In this document: in pieces, positions 47,124 through 58,678 of the stretch
Layout: each line of letters begins with the position of its first letter
How positions within the stretch are numbered: the first letter of the stretch is position 1
Assembly (NCBI GenBank): GCA_036674765.1
Contig: JARVKI010000086.1
Span: forward strand, 1-64,000
Length of the DNA: 64,000 nt
Source: Seiridium cupressi
Taxonomy: Eukaryota > Ascomycota > Sordariomycetes > Amphisphaeriales > Sporocadaceae
Direction of reading: 5' to 3'
Notes under the pieces: generated by a model
The model's database searches: none
What the model saw: only the letters and a program-made list of their open reading frames with translations
What the model was told of the DNA's origin: nothing
Translations under genes and position numbers: made by a program

Positions 47124-47426
47124 ATGGCTGATAACAAAACACCAAGCCACGTCGCGCCCGATGGGATGAGGTACTGCAGTCGGTGTGAAGTCCTGATGGC
47201 GGCGATTAAGGGAGAGTATTGCAGTACGCACTGCAGATGGAAGGGTATGGACGACACATATCATGTCGTGGTCGTGGTTGTCTTGTTTTTTACGTTATGT
47301 TCTCGCTGGTATTATGGCCACATCTCAGGATTGTTGGCGTCTCTCTTTTTTTTCGCTGGAGAGTCCGTCAACACTTGGATTGTTCCTAAAATTATAGATG
47401 TTACCCTAAAGCCCAGAGAGACATGA
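47124..47426 (+). CDS. Possible small Cys/membrane protein
   Basis: Frame of 100 residues from ATG 47124, in good context (CAGCAAGATGG). Residues 18-37 carry a CSRC-x11-C-x3-C arrangement (four Cys, zinc-ribbon-like), followed by two hydrophobic stretches (YHVVVVVVLFFTLC; LLASLFFFAGE). No family recognised. A GTATGG sequence after the fourth Cys could be a donor, in which case the downstream part would be wrong. A chance frame is possible; its support is the short Cys cluster and start context. Confidence 0.3.
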   Translation: MADNKTPSHVAPDGMRYCSRCEVLMAAIKGEYCSTHCRWKGMDDTYHVVVVVVLFFTLCSRWYYGHISGLLASLFFFAGESVNTWIVPKIIDVTLKPRET

Positions 47427-49800
47427 TAGTGGAATACGATGTACGGGTTTGTATTTCTAGTCACCCATAGCAGGACAATTGATATTTATATATTTTCTCC
47501 TGAATACATCCGTATAAATAACTTCGACCCCGAAAAATATAAAAGAGTAACGACTTTACAATCAACGTGTATATAGAAAATGAAGGCCTGGGGTGGGTGA
47601 TCCACGTCTCTAGTTCATGGTGAAAGCTGTAATTTACCTGATTAGTGTTCTCAAGTAGATGCTGGCCTGAACGACAAAGGTTTTACATGGTGAGTTTCTC
47701 AAACTCATAGTTGTCTATAGTATCTCTTGTTCTGATCCTAGTAAAATAGCAGTCAAATTGCGTCCCTTCGCGAATCTGATATGGTTTCTCGTGCTGAGTC
47801 AGGATTCGCCAACTCTTGCTGTGCACCTTCCAGAGATTTTTTACAGTAACACATATGCGATTATGTCAGGAAAAACGATGTTCATCACCCACCACGCACC
47901 ATTACAAAGGGTTGTTTGCCATGGTTTCTGCACGCCTTGGCCCTTACCGTTTTATAGCACTCGCTTGACGATGAGTAATGTATCATCAGGTGGAATCCTC
48001 CTATGCAACACCACAAGACAGCCGAACACCGTTTCGGACACGAATGGAAGTGAATTTGCCATATTGATGCGGTCGTAAAAGTGAAGATGCGCCAGCACTT
48101 GGGGTAAAAAGAATTCATCTTGGAGCTCGACCCAATATGCCAAGTCGTGATACGAGAATGAGCTATACAATCCGCCTTTATCAACGACAACAAAGCGCGG
48201 GCTGGAAACCAAAATAAGGTACTTGAAGATTTGGGACCATGACAAAATAAATTGGCGAAGGTCCTGCAGAGCAAAGGTTTCAACGTTGGCATTCAACTAC
48301 CTAGAAATCACTCAAAGAGCCGAGGTGCCACTTTGTCGTTTTAGTGATCCTCGGCGGCTGTCTAGCCAGGCACACGAATCATTCGGCCCAAGGGCAGGAA
48401 GACATATCACCCTATTTCCAGGCCGATGCTTACTTGGCTTGACAGCATGTAGATAATCCCTATGCTTTTAGTTCGACAAAGTAGACAACGTTATATATCG
48501 CGATGGCACCATTCTAGTAGGAGACACATTGCATGTGAACAGGTGCGAGAGCCGAACGCAGTTGTACGACTAGAGGCGCTTACATGTCAGTGTGCGCATG
48601 GTTCGCGTGGCTTCTAGGATACACGCGCCGGCGCGGAAGACCATTTTAGGTTCTCCCGGGCGGATTGCTTCTTGCGCCAACGTCGTCACTGGCCTGCAAG
48701 GGCGGAGACTAGGGGACCCTAGTTCTTCAATTTCAGGGGGGTTTAGCTCACGAGCTGCGATACCGTGAGCATTGCCGAATATTGTCAGCAGTGACAGTTG
48801 CTGACCTATTTCGTGTCTGACTCATTCCTTATAGACAGCATTGCACCGTTAATCGAGGTCTAACATTAGGGAGCCTTTGAGTCGAGTTTGCAGAGTTGCC
48901 ATAAGGAAGTCATTTATATCCTACAGAGTCCGATAATTGTCAAAGTTGACTCGGGCAGCCTGGCAGTGGTAGATGTAGAGAAAGAATTCGTGGTTGAAAA
49001 AGGACAAGAACCGCCGTATACCGAGTCTGGAATATGCCGGCAGGGAGCAGGGAGCTAATCCAACACCGCATAGCTCGCTAAATAGGCCGCAGGAATGTGT
49101 CGTCGCTACATTAGATGGACTAGCCCCCCCTGAAGCGGGCGCCCGACTTGCTGGCACGCTGGCACACTGGCACGCGAGGGCCGCCGCAGGACAAGCATTG
49201 ACTGGATCATGGCGCCGGAGCGTGGGAGCGTAGCGGCCAGTTGGGCCAATATGCGGGCATCGGCGCGCCTTGGGCCGCCACACAAGATGAGATGGTTTAG
49301 ATCCAAGCTGACGGAGCAGGGTTGACATGGGCCATTTCCCTTTCGTTGGTTCGTCCGTGATTGCGAAGTGGGCAATATTGGCACTGACCAAGGCAGGGCC
49401 CTGGCCCGGCTGGATCTTTTTGCACGGATCTGTATGTATGGTATGGATTATCACGCAGGTCGTTGTAATTATCGCCAGCCCTCCGCGGCACGACAAAACC
49501 GAGGTCAGGCGTGTCGCAGAGGCATCGTGTCTGGCTCCCAGATAAGTCGTGTGTCAGCAGCTGTCGTGACACCAGAGAGGCCATCTGGCTATGGGCAAGG
49601 CTGTAACGGGAGCCTAGAGGAACAGATATGAGATGTCTCTCACAGGTTTCTGATGACAGAATTCATCCAGGCACTATTGCGGCAGCGCTGTTAGCCCCTT
49701 CGCCCGCGGATCCACCGAAAAAAGTTGCTTTGCTTTCTTCCGTCACGTCCGCCCACGCGCCCAAGCCCATGCTGACACTCACGCACGCCCATCCCTCCTA
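47427..49800. other. Gene-poor region with one weak coding candidate
   Basis: About 2.4 kb. The minus-strand frame 47952-48296 (114 codons; LVSSPRFVVVDKGGLYSSFS, WVELQDEFFLPQVLAHLHFY) has natural-looking composition, but an equally open minus frame overlaps it and no start, domain or splice context supports it. Strong TTTGTCGTG-type words and low-complexity Gly/Ala-like codons at 49.1-49.3 kb produce frames in all directions, probably by chance. Confidence 0.35.
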
Positions 49801-49879
49801 GATCCCTCCTTCCCTGCTGGCGCTGGCCGGCTCCATCGTTCGGTCGATCGTGGGTCTTGCTTGGCCGTGTGCGCTGAAA

Positions 49880-49950
49880 GTTTTCCTCCCTTTTCCCTGG
49901 CCCTTCCCATCCATTTCCCCTCCTTCACTTTTCTACACAAGTGCGCTATC
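49880..49950 (+). promoter_or_regulatory. gis2: Pyrimidine tract, candidate transcription-start zone of gis2
   Basis: CT-rich stretch (CCTCCCTTTTCCCTGGCCCT and on) about 1.1 kb before the gis2 start codon and about 155-225 bases before a strong splice donor at 50104. Pyrimidine blocks just before fungal transcription starts are common. Inference from position. Confidence 0.35.
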
Positions 49951-50103
49951 TTCTCCTCCCGGTGAACTGTCAGAATTCCCCATCATTCTTCTTGGTGTTC
50001 GCAGAAAGCGCAGACGACGTCAGGAAGCAGAACGGAAGCAGGTCGTTTCTGAGAGGATAGTGGAATAGGAAGCGAGCAGGATATTAACATTGGAAAACTC
50101 TAG

Positions 50104-51047
50104 GTAAGTGAGAAGTTTCTGTTTAAGCTTTGAACCTTCTGCGTTCTTCGTCTTTCCCTCGTCTGGATCGCCATTTGCAGCTTGGAAAAATTCACTATCG
50201 CCGATATATATATATATCTATATATCCAGAGGCTTCCAACCGGATGTGGTCTGCGACTTGCTCTGCGATCGATCATGTCTGGAACAGGCCGTGGTTGCGC
50301 AGGCAATAGCACTGCGCTCCAACGATGATGGTACCCCGGCTCAGACTACCATCAAGAAGCCTGCCGGCATTTCTCGCGCCCACAACGGAAGCACCAGCGC
50401 ATCGATACTGCGCGTGACCTGGACAAGCGGCTCCCTGCGGACTCTAAACCCTATCAAACCTGTTCCGACACCGAGGATGGTCTCACTAGCCCGGCGCATC
50501 GCGTCGCACGAACAATATGCACGCCATATTGCTTCAGCTCAGGGTCGCAAGAGTTGCCTCATCCATCGAAATCCAAACCAGGGAAGCCGTGCTACCTTGC
50601 TACGACGAGAAGGACCTAAGGCTGTGAAAGAAAGAAGCAACATGGTCTGAAAATAGCCCTCGCTGGAAGGTCTCGATACTGCGCGTGGTTGCACAGAGCG
50701 CATGCATCATGCAAGGTTCTGGGAAACTTGGCCCGCATGGCGCTGTGTTACAATACTTCCGTGTGTGTAAATGTGTGCGTCTTTATGCAGTATGGCATCG
50801 GTAAACTGTGTGGGGATTTTCCAGGCCGAGAGCGAGACCATTCGCAAGTCGCATCATCATGACAAAGGTGCCCTGACCTTGAGGGGTCGTGTCGACAAAG
50901 TCCCTTAGGCTACCCCGACTGAAATCTATGGACGGATGTGATGAGTCCACTACATCGCTGCAAACGGATGCCCAAACTTCGGACTGAAGGGTGACTCATG
51001 CCCGCATGGAATAATTTTGCTGACGACAAAGTTGCTTAGATTTATAG
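50104..51047 (+). other. gis2: Candidate 944-base intron in the gis2 5' leader
   Basis: A strong donor (AG|GTAAGTGAG at 50104) and acceptor (TTTATAG at 51047, with a GCTGAC branch-like sequence at 51019-51024) frame this stretch; the gis2 ATG is 10 bases after the acceptor. Within it, short frames including ATGTCTGGAACAGGCCG at 50275 do not continue into gis2. It also holds TATATATATATATCTATATA (50200-50223). No protein-coding content is credible here. Confidence 0.4.
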
Positions 51048-51057
51048 CCAAGTCACA

Positions 51058-51818
51058 ATGTCGTCACTTTCGCGTCGTGCTTGTTACAAGTGTGGCAATG
51101 TTGGCCACTATGCTGAGGTCTGCTCATCTGCTGAGCGTCTCTGCTACAACTGCAAGCAGCCAGGTATGAACGCTTCCATTCTCGTATCGCCTCATGGGTC
51201 TTTGCTCACCATGATAATACAGGCCACGAGTCCAATCAGTGCCCTCTGCCGCGCACTACTGAGGCCAAGCAGTGCTATCACTGCCAGGGACTCGGCCATG
51301 TTCAGGCCGACTGTCCAACTCTTCGCCTGAGCGGCGCTGGAACGAGCGGACGCTGCTACAACTGCGGTCAGCCCGGTCACCTGGCTCGCTCGTGCCCTAA
51401 CCCTGCCGGTGTTGGCATTCCTCGCGGCCCTCCTGTTGCCCGTGGAGGTTATGGAGGCGGTTTCGGACGCGGTGGTTTCGCTGGTGGTGCTCGCCCAGCC
51501 ACCTGCTATAAGTGTGGCGGCCCCAACCACTTTGCTCGTGACTGCCAAGCACAGGCAATGAAGTGCTACGCTTGCGGAAAACTCGGCCACATTTCTCGAG
51601 ATTGTACCGCCCCTAACGGCGGCCCCCTCAACACTGCTGGCAAGACTTGTTACCAGTGCGGTGAAGCGGGCCATATCTCTCGAGACTGCCCTCAAAAGGC
51701 TGCTGGCGGAGAGATCGGCGTTCCGGGTGCTGTGCCGGGTGTTGTCCCTGGCGTTTCTAACGTCCCGGCTCCTGTCGACGTGACTCCTGCTCCTGCCGCT
51801 ATTCCACCCGTCGCATAA
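51058..51818 (+). CDS. gis2: Zinc-knuckle nucleic-acid-binding protein Gis2/Byr3 (CNBP-like)
   Basis: CCHC zinc-knuckle protein of the Gis2/Byr3/CNBP family, which binds mRNA and promotes translation of selected transcripts. Exons 51058-51163 and 51223-51818, with a 59-base intron that falls inside the second knuckle (KQPG|HESNQC), give 233 residues. Seven C-x2-C-x4-H-x4-C knuckles can be read: CYKCGNVGHYAEVC, CYNCKQPGHESNQC, CYHCQGLGHVQADC, CYNCGQPGHLARSC, CYKCGGPNHFARDC, CYACGKLGHISRDC and CYQCGEAGHISRDC. An RGG-like linker (ARGGYGGGFGRGGFAGGARP) separates knuckles four and five, as in CNBP. The tail is Ala/Val/Pro-rich. Intact. Confidence 0.95.
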
Positions 51819-53383
51819 ACCTCTTCCTGGAGCCTGCCGGCGGAACACTGCCCGAGGCGTTGAAGACATGGGGATGGTTAAAGAAGGAAGGACGCTGACG
51901 ACGTTATGAATCACCCATCTATCTGTCTTCTCCTGGGAGCAGAGTGGGATTGTCTTGAACGAACGATACCACCCAACAGCTAATTTGCATTGCCCCTCCT
52001 AGATTTCCACTTGGAATCTGGAAGCGGCTATAATCTACTGCCGACCCGCTTCCACATCAAACCAATTCCTTTTTGTTTTACCCTCGCCTATTTTTCATTT
52101 GTTTGGAATTCAAGGCGCAAAACCCTACTCTGGTTCTCGCGCGTCACATTCACCTTCGCACCTCATTGACGGCACTGCTTCTATGTTGTCCCTTTCGACA
52201 AGGCACCCCCCTGCAATTCGATCCTATTGAAGCAGCCAATCTCGCGGGGCACCCCGATTTCACTTCAAAAAAGCAAAATCAGGCATCGTGCCCTGTGTCA
52301 TGACGTACGTGCATCATGACGACAAGCGATGCTACTCGACGAGGAGGGATATGTGTTGTCTGACGTTGACGTCATGGAATAAACGACTTGGAGCTTTGCT
52401 CGACTTCTACCGACCCCTTAAAATCCCTTTTTTTCTCTTGGCAAATTTATACCATTACGAAGATACCGACCCGACACGACACGATTGCAACGCGAACGAC
52501 CTCGACAACCTACGAGAGAAAGAAGAAATGCCCGAACGTTACAGCAAGACCAGGTTGGACCCGGACTGTAACTATCGAGTGCATCCATCATGGCGGAGGC
52601 GGTTTGAGAGTGAAGTGAGAGCGGTGTGAGGTAGCGAGTAGTGCGTAGTGAGAAGAACAAGACAGTGTGCTGCAGATGAGGTTCCCGTCATTCTTGCTCA
52701 TCGCGGTTCCTGTGGTTGGATTCCAAGTGTGGCCAGTCGTGGAAGGGCCTGTGGTACTAACACGACCAGATCCACTTGACAATGGACGAATTCGACATTG
52801 GACCATAGCCTCTCATGAGGCTCACATTTTGCTGGATCACCAGGTGAGAAGACCCAATCTCTTTCATTTTACCCCTCAAGCCAATCTTCACCGGTCGGCT
52901 CCCATATCCACATATGATGAGATCCATTAGCTCTAGACCTGAGTTTAAATGAACGACAACATACCATGTTACACAGTCTCTGATACCTACGATACATCAC
53001 GTTTCTATTACTCGATATTCACTTCTCATTGCAGTTGCTAATCCCATCTGTCTGCAGGTTCTATCAAATATTTATATTTCAACATCCCTTCACAATGGCG
53101 AACATTCGCACTCCTCTTGCGTCTAGGGTAAGTTTTTAAAACGATCTCTGGGTAAGTGACCGAGCGAGTTGTGTGCGGAGCGAATTGACCTGGTAGCGCC
53201 TTGAATGGGCGCAAAGCATCCAGAGAACATGACCTTCCCGGACTGTAAATGTAGCTTGAAATCGGCCATGTCATCTATGTAGTGCTGATGTCGGACGACT
53301 CTTCTACGGATCAAGGGATTGTCGACTTACTCGTTCTAGCATAGAACCGCTCAAACATCAATGTGACATGTTAATACTGGGCC
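51819..53383. other. Convergent intergenic region
   Basis: About 1.6 kb between the gis2 stop and the stop of the acidic orphan gene. A + frame at 52676-52930 begins MRFPSFLLIAVPVVGFQVWP, weakly signal-peptide-like, but has no further support. Nothing else recognised. Confidence 0.4.
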
Positions 53384-54581
53384 TCATTCATCAATAAGCG
53401 TTTCCCCCAGTGTTCTGCCTAGTTGAACTATCGTCTTCTCGTATACCTTCGCCACACTCATATGGAGTTCTTGGTCTTCCTCGTCCTCTACCATGTAGTT
53501 ATGGGTTTGACGCTGTTGGACTGGCCGAGGTTCCATCGAATTAGATTCTGTTGGGGGTGGTGTCAGCTGTTGCGCGTCGTTGGCTTCGGTCATGATTTGA
53601 TCGGCATCGCTATCCTGATCGTTGTCTGAGTCCTCCACGGCCCAATGAAATTGCCCACTATGCGCACTTGTATTTCTGTCCGCAAGTATGTCCATTGTTG
53701 GGGAATCGTTGTTATCTTCCCGCTTAATTGTTGGAGTTTCAACTTTGAGATCCATTGGCGAATCCGGCTGTTGTCTCGTTGGTGATTGACTCCACCGGTC
53801 TGAGTTGAGTGCATCTTCGTTACCTCGTGCATTAACGCTTCCGTATATGGTCGAGGCGGCAGGCATCGCAATTTCACTGTCCTCAGGGAATATAGAAGTG
53901 TCGACATCTGCCTCGCCACTCATCTTTACTGCAACTAGACTGCGCGTTTCATCGGCCAAACTCCTGAGTCTCACCATATCTGTACGGGTCATTCCCTTCC
54001 TCATACCGTTCTCGAAGCCCGGCAGGGTCTCATGAGTCCGTATATCCTTCCCTTCTAGCAAGCTAGCAAAACAGTGGTCCAACTTCTTGAGAAGCGCGAA
54101 GGTAGGGCGTGGCGACGGTGGGAATGATGGCAGGTATTCGGTTATGGCGAGGGCGACGTTGAGAAGGTATGGGACCTGGAGACTGGCTGGGGCATTAACG
54201 TGTCAGCATCTGGACAAGTCCAGACAAAGAGAAGTCGATCGGTCGTAAAGAGCACTCACGAGTCCCCGAAAACCACAATACATCCACAACCTCTTCAAGA
54301 TCTTTGCATGCCTCGTCGAAGCCCTCGTAAGCGGAGACTAGATCATTCGGGTCTGGTATGCTGTGCTTCTTGACATAGCGGCGCGATACGTGCAATAACC
54401 GTCGATACACGTATTCCCGTGCATAGTCTTCCTTGCGCGAGCCAGGGACGAGCGGCTTTGACCGGGGATGAGGCAGTCCGGCAGCGGCGCGACTCGATGC
54501 TGTACTGGGGGCGGGTGAGGGGAGCGCTGGTGGGATGAAGCCGCCAGCATTGGCGTACGCAGTAGAAGGAGTCGCTGTCAT
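53384..54581 (-). CDS. Orphan acidic nuclear-type protein
   Basis: Exons 54260-54581 and 53384-54186 with a 73-base intron (GTGAGT donor, CCCCAG acceptor) encode 374 residues. The N-terminal third is helical: YAREYVYRRLLHVSRRYVKK, DPNDLVSAYEGFDEACKDLE and EVVDVLWFSGTPSLQVPYLL, then LNVALAITEYLPSFPPSP and LLKKLDHCFASLLEG. The rest is acidic and Ser/Asp-rich with PMDLKVETPTIKRED and DSDNDQDSDADQ, and a short closing helix VYEKTIVQLGRTLGETLID. The layout (helical head, disordered acidic tail) resembles a chromatin or kinetochore/meiosis scaffold, but I do not recognise a family and propose no function. Its start is 491 bases from tom6 on the other strand. Confidence 0.75.
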
Positions 54582-55072
54582 TTGGGTTGTCGTACTTTGG
54601 CCGTCCTAGTTTCCGTTCGTGGCCCTTGTAAGCGTGATCTGCTCAGAAAGAGGCTGCAAGTTACGTGTAGGTTTTAATGGGTAATTGATTCATTGATGTA
54701 AACTCCGAAGGCACCCATCTGCTTCTGTACCGTATCACCAATCGCGCCCATCTTCAGCCTTGTGACGCAATTGCGCTGTGAGCTCCCCCTAAAGCCCAGC
54801 TACTGTCAGCAGTCAGCGACCTGAACGGAGGAAGTGCACCCCACTTGCAGAAGGCTCGAGCTCGGAGCTCCTCTGATTAGCGCCCAGCTTCCCTATTCTC
54901 AGCCTCGTACAACTTTTTTCTTCGGCGCATTGTCAACTTCGGCACAGCATCGTCATCATCGTCCATCGTCGCATATCTGCATCACTCGTCGCAAAACAAT
55001 AGCGACTACATATAAGAAATCACACCCAATACTACTCAGCACAGCGCCGATCTCTACATACCCACCGCCGAA
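54582..55072. promoter_or_regulatory. Shared divergent promoter, orphan acidic protein / tom6
   Basis: 491 bases between outward-facing ATGs; right half is C/T- and CATC-rich on the + strand (54910-54990), a plausible transcription-start area for tom6. No specific site recognised. Confidence 0.35.
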
Positions 55073-55361
55073 ATGCCTGCCCCTCGCCGTATTTCCCAGG
55101 AGAAGGGCGTCGTTGGCTCGACCTACGACGCTATCACGTCTTCCGAGAATGCTGCCGTCGTGAGAAGCATCGCTGTCTTTGGTGTAAGCAGTCCATTGCG
55201 TCAATGTTCATGACAATTTCCAACTACTAACTTGTTATTCAGGCCGCTGTCGCATTCTTAGCCAGCCCTTGGGCCGAGCTCCTTCTTCCCCCGTACGTAA
55301 CCTCATGGCGGTCCAGCTTCAGCCCTTTGTCCGACACAAACTAACATGTCTTAGGCAATAA
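55073..55361 (+). CDS. tom6: Mitochondrial outer-membrane TOM complex subunit Tom6
   Basis: Small tail-anchored subunit that stabilises the TOM protein-import pore in the mitochondrial outer membrane. Exons 55073-55183, 55243-55292 and 55355-55361 give 55 residues; the last exon adds only the end of a Pro codon, one Gln and the stop. Residues 15-37 (GSTYDAITSSENAAVVRSIA and VFG) and the membrane part AAVAFLASPWAELLLPP match fungal Tom6 in layout: a short hydrophilic head, a conserved S-x-N-x-x-V-x-R-S motif and one C-terminal helix. The splice sites are GTAAGC/TTCAG and GTACGT/CTTAG. A Tom7-like assignment is less likely from the motif. The gene diverges from the acidic orphan. Confidence 0.78.
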
Positions 55362-56764
55362 ATGTCCGCGATGAACGACTTGAACATGTTGGGATACATA
55401 GGATCGAGATGGGAGATGTACGATACAGTATGACGACCTGTATATTAGACAGCTCTTTTGCTGGCCGCGCAATTGCATATCGCAGGAGTGTGGCAAGGGT
55501 GCATGCAAAGAAGCTCTCCATTATGAGAATAGCAACGGCAGGGCAATAATACCAACAATGAACATCGGATTTTTCCCGGCGATAAAGTTGACTCGAAAAG
55601 TCTACGCTTCTTTAATCCATTTTGTCTCGTTGATGGTTCCCTTGGTATTGATTGGACTTGGAGGAGATTTTTCATCATTCTTCATCCTGGGTCGATGTCC
55701 CTTTATCGCCGACCACTGATGCATTGATGATGGACAATAATGGTCAGCCGTTTATCATAGAGGAGCATGGCCGAGTGATGACTTCGACTTGGTAATGTGT
55801 TATTGGTTTGTGAGCAGGCGACTCTACCGTGAAGCCCGAGATGGACTGATGATTGCAGGATTAGCAATGTTTGAAGAAAGATAGATACTCCGCAAATTCC
55901 AGTTCCACTGCTTTCACCAGTTTACTCTCCTGTCGGTGAACATACTTGGTTACATGAAGGTACATAAAGGTTCGTGTTGGAGAAATCTTAGCACGCTCTC
56001 ATATTGCGACTGCGTCGGCTACTGGCTGCCGCTCTCCTTCGATATCGCAACCTCCTCCTTGCCGAGAGCTATCGACGCGGAGTCAGAGAAAACCATTACG
56101 GCAAAGTATCTCATTTAGATGACCACGGGGATCATATATGCTGATGTATAAGGACACCGTGCGCTTCTGAATCTACCAGATAGTTTAGTATCGTGGAAGC
56201 GGGAAAATCCCCATCTTAATGATCATGGCTATTCCTTAGTCGGATACGGACTAGTCCTAGAGACTGAAAAAGATCAAATGAACACCAATTTCCAGCGGAC
56301 ACACCATCAGCATTTTGGGAATGCAGCGTTTCGGGTCATTGATACCTGGTCCGTGCGGAGAATATCTCGGTTGTCATATTACTGCGGCCGATATAGTTCA
56401 TCTGCAACTACCGGGAGCTGAAGCTAGGTTGCAGGATTGCTAGGGACCTGTACCCCACAATCTCCAATCCATGACCCGTCTCGATATCGCGACCAGTCAT
56501 GGCGAGCATGACTTGCAGCCAAATTTCAGCGAAGCCAGGGTTGGCCAGAGGAATGACGACAGGGTGTGCTCAAATGGGTATTCTGTAAGCCAGACCTTGG
56601 AGCTCGACCGAGGATTTGGGGAGGAGACTGTCCTAGCGGCGGAAAATACTTGCACGTAAATAATGTCAATGTCGGATATACCATAAGTACCGACCGGTCT
56701 CTTCGTTTGTTGTCATGAGCTCCTCATGTTGGAGGTGTCACTTTCGTCGTGGTCAATTTTCACA
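55362..56764. other. Intergenic region before the carboxylesterase
   Basis: About 1.4 kb. Short frames such as 55936-56118 and 56471-56659 have no recognised features; a GATGG/GATGATGG word cluster at 55720-55760 is minor. No RNA gene seen. Confidence 0.4.
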
Positions 56765-58495
56765 ATGCGCCTGTCATCCGTCGCGCTCTTAAGCTCGGCA
56801 GCTCTGCTGAACGCTGTGCCTACCTTGGGCTCGCCGACTAAGCAATCATGTTCCAAGCCTGATCTTACCGTTCAGATCAACTCTGGAACTGTTCTTGGCG
56901 CTGTGGACTCGGCCAACCCTGATGTCCGCCAGTTCCTGGGTATTCCGTATGCCAAACCTCCCCTAGGTGACCTCAGGTTTGCTCCCTCCGAAGCTGTCGA
57001 GTCTTTCGGAGAATTCGATGCGACCACATTGCCGCCAAGCTGTATGCAGTATCTGTCGAGCCTCCCCAGCATCTGGAATAATGAGGTGAACCAATTCAAC
57101 CAGGACGGCCTCAACACGACCGGCCGGGTTTCTGAAGATTGCTTAACTATAAGTGTCTGGGCACCGCGAGGAGCCAAGAAGAACCTGCCCGTCCTCCTCT
57201 GGATCTACGGAGGTAGCTTCAAGTTTGGCGGCGAGAGCGTCCCTTATCAGATACCCACACAATGGGTTCAGCGCACCCAAGATCACGTCGTTGTTTCCTT
57301 CAACTACCGAATCAACATCTTCGGGTTTCCCAATGCTGCGGGCTTGGACGACGACAAGCAAAACCTGGGCCTCTTGGATCAACGATTAGCTGTTGAGTGG
57401 GTCAGAGACAACATTGCTGCTTTTGGTGGTGATGTCAACCGTATTGGTAACTAATCCCCGAGACTTACGATCAGCCATGATCAATTTAAATTTCTCTTCA
57501 TTCCGAGGGTTGGCACCTAACATGAATCCTAGGTCTATGGGGTCAGTCAGCAGGAGCAATCAGTGTGGCTTATTATAGTTACACTTATCCTAAGGACCCC
57601 ATCGTCTCAAGCCTTCTGATGGACTCTGGCAACGAGTACCTCGATATCACTTCTGTGGACACGCCCCATTCCAACTTCACCTTCATGGCCTCTCAGTTTG
57701 GATGCGGCGACCTCAAACCTAGGGAAGAACTAGCTTGCATGCGACGGGTCGATGCGTTTGCCATCACAGATTTCATCCATGAATATGTTGATAATGGCAC
57801 AACGCCCGAATTTTCTTTCGCTCCCATTACAGATGAGAAGACCGTGTTCTCCGATTTCTACGACCGTGCCGTGAATGGCAACATCGCTGCATTAGTAAGT
57901 TGCTGAACCATCATTTGGTTGAGGCAATTCGCTTATCAATGGACTATAGCCAACTCTTATGGGTTCTAACAGGGACGATGGTGTTCCATTCGTTCCGTAT
58001 AGTGCAGACGGGGTAAATGCAACCCTGGTGCGCCAAGTCACTATGCAATACTTCTTCTGTCCTACATACAAGAGTGCCAAGTGAGTTCAAGCGAGTATTT
58101 ACCGCCCAACTGTTTCGTTGCTGACCTTCTGTCAAAGCAATCGTGTCGCTGCCGGGGCCCCCGTCTTCCGATATGAGTATTCTGGAAACTTCAGCAACAT
58201 CTCTCCGAAGCCTTGGATGGGTACATGGCATAACTCTGAGCTACCACTGCTGTTTGGGACACACTCAAACTATCGCGGTCCATCTACTGCATTGGAAAAT
58301 GCGACTAGTATTGCTATGCAGGATGCTTGGCTGTCGCTGGTCTCGGGCGGAGAGGCGGCCACGCTGGGTCAAGGCTGGCCGCTGTATAACGTCAACTCTG
58401 GCAGCCTCATGAGAGAATTTGGCAGAGATGTCGCCGCACAGACGACGAATTTTGAGGACTGGGAGAGTTTATGCCCTGAGACATTCCAGCCCTAA
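56765..58495 (+). CDS. Secreted type-B carboxylesterase/lipase-like esterase
   Basis: Alpha/beta-hydrolase of the carboxylesterase type B family, probably secreted. Exons 56765-57446, 57533-57894, 57950-58080 and 58138-58495 encode 510 residues. Residues 1-20 (MRLSSVALLSSAALLNAVPT) form a signal peptide. FLGIPYAKPPLGDLRFAPSE and SEDCLTISVWAPRG are family blocks, and the oxyanion-hole loop is LLWIYGGSFKFGG. The nucleophile lies in GLWGQSAGAIS (Ser 233), the acid probably in MGSNRDDGVPF, and the catalytic His in MGTWHNSELPLLFG. Several Asn-X-Ser/Thr sequons fit secretion. It converges on the GH5 gene with 183 bases between stops. Substrate unknown; a feruloyl-esterase-like role would fit its neighbours but is not shown. 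Confidence 0.88.
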
Positions 58496-58678
58496 GTACA
58501 CCGAGGAAACACTCTAATCTACAACATAATGATAAGTTGTAATATCACAGCCATATAATACCATGCATGGCCTGGGTGCCATTCAAAGACCATTTGCCAT
58601 ACTAGGTTCCGTAAATAGTGTGTTGCTATCCCCGGTAATGAAATTGACTCTATTTCTCTCTCTATCTCGAGTACTATA

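Noticed and set aside
48720..48780. tRNA D-arm-like GTTTAGCTCACGAGC
   Set aside because: No T-arm or acceptor pairing at the right distance.
50108..50650. 180-codon + frame before gis2
   Set aside because: Includes a TATATA-coded Tyr-Ile run, lacks any domain and lies within the candidate 5' leader intron.
52667..52930. Possible small secreted protein starting MRFPSFLLIAVPVV
   Set aside because: The signal-like start is weak, the rest has no Cys pattern or family, and no intron improves it.
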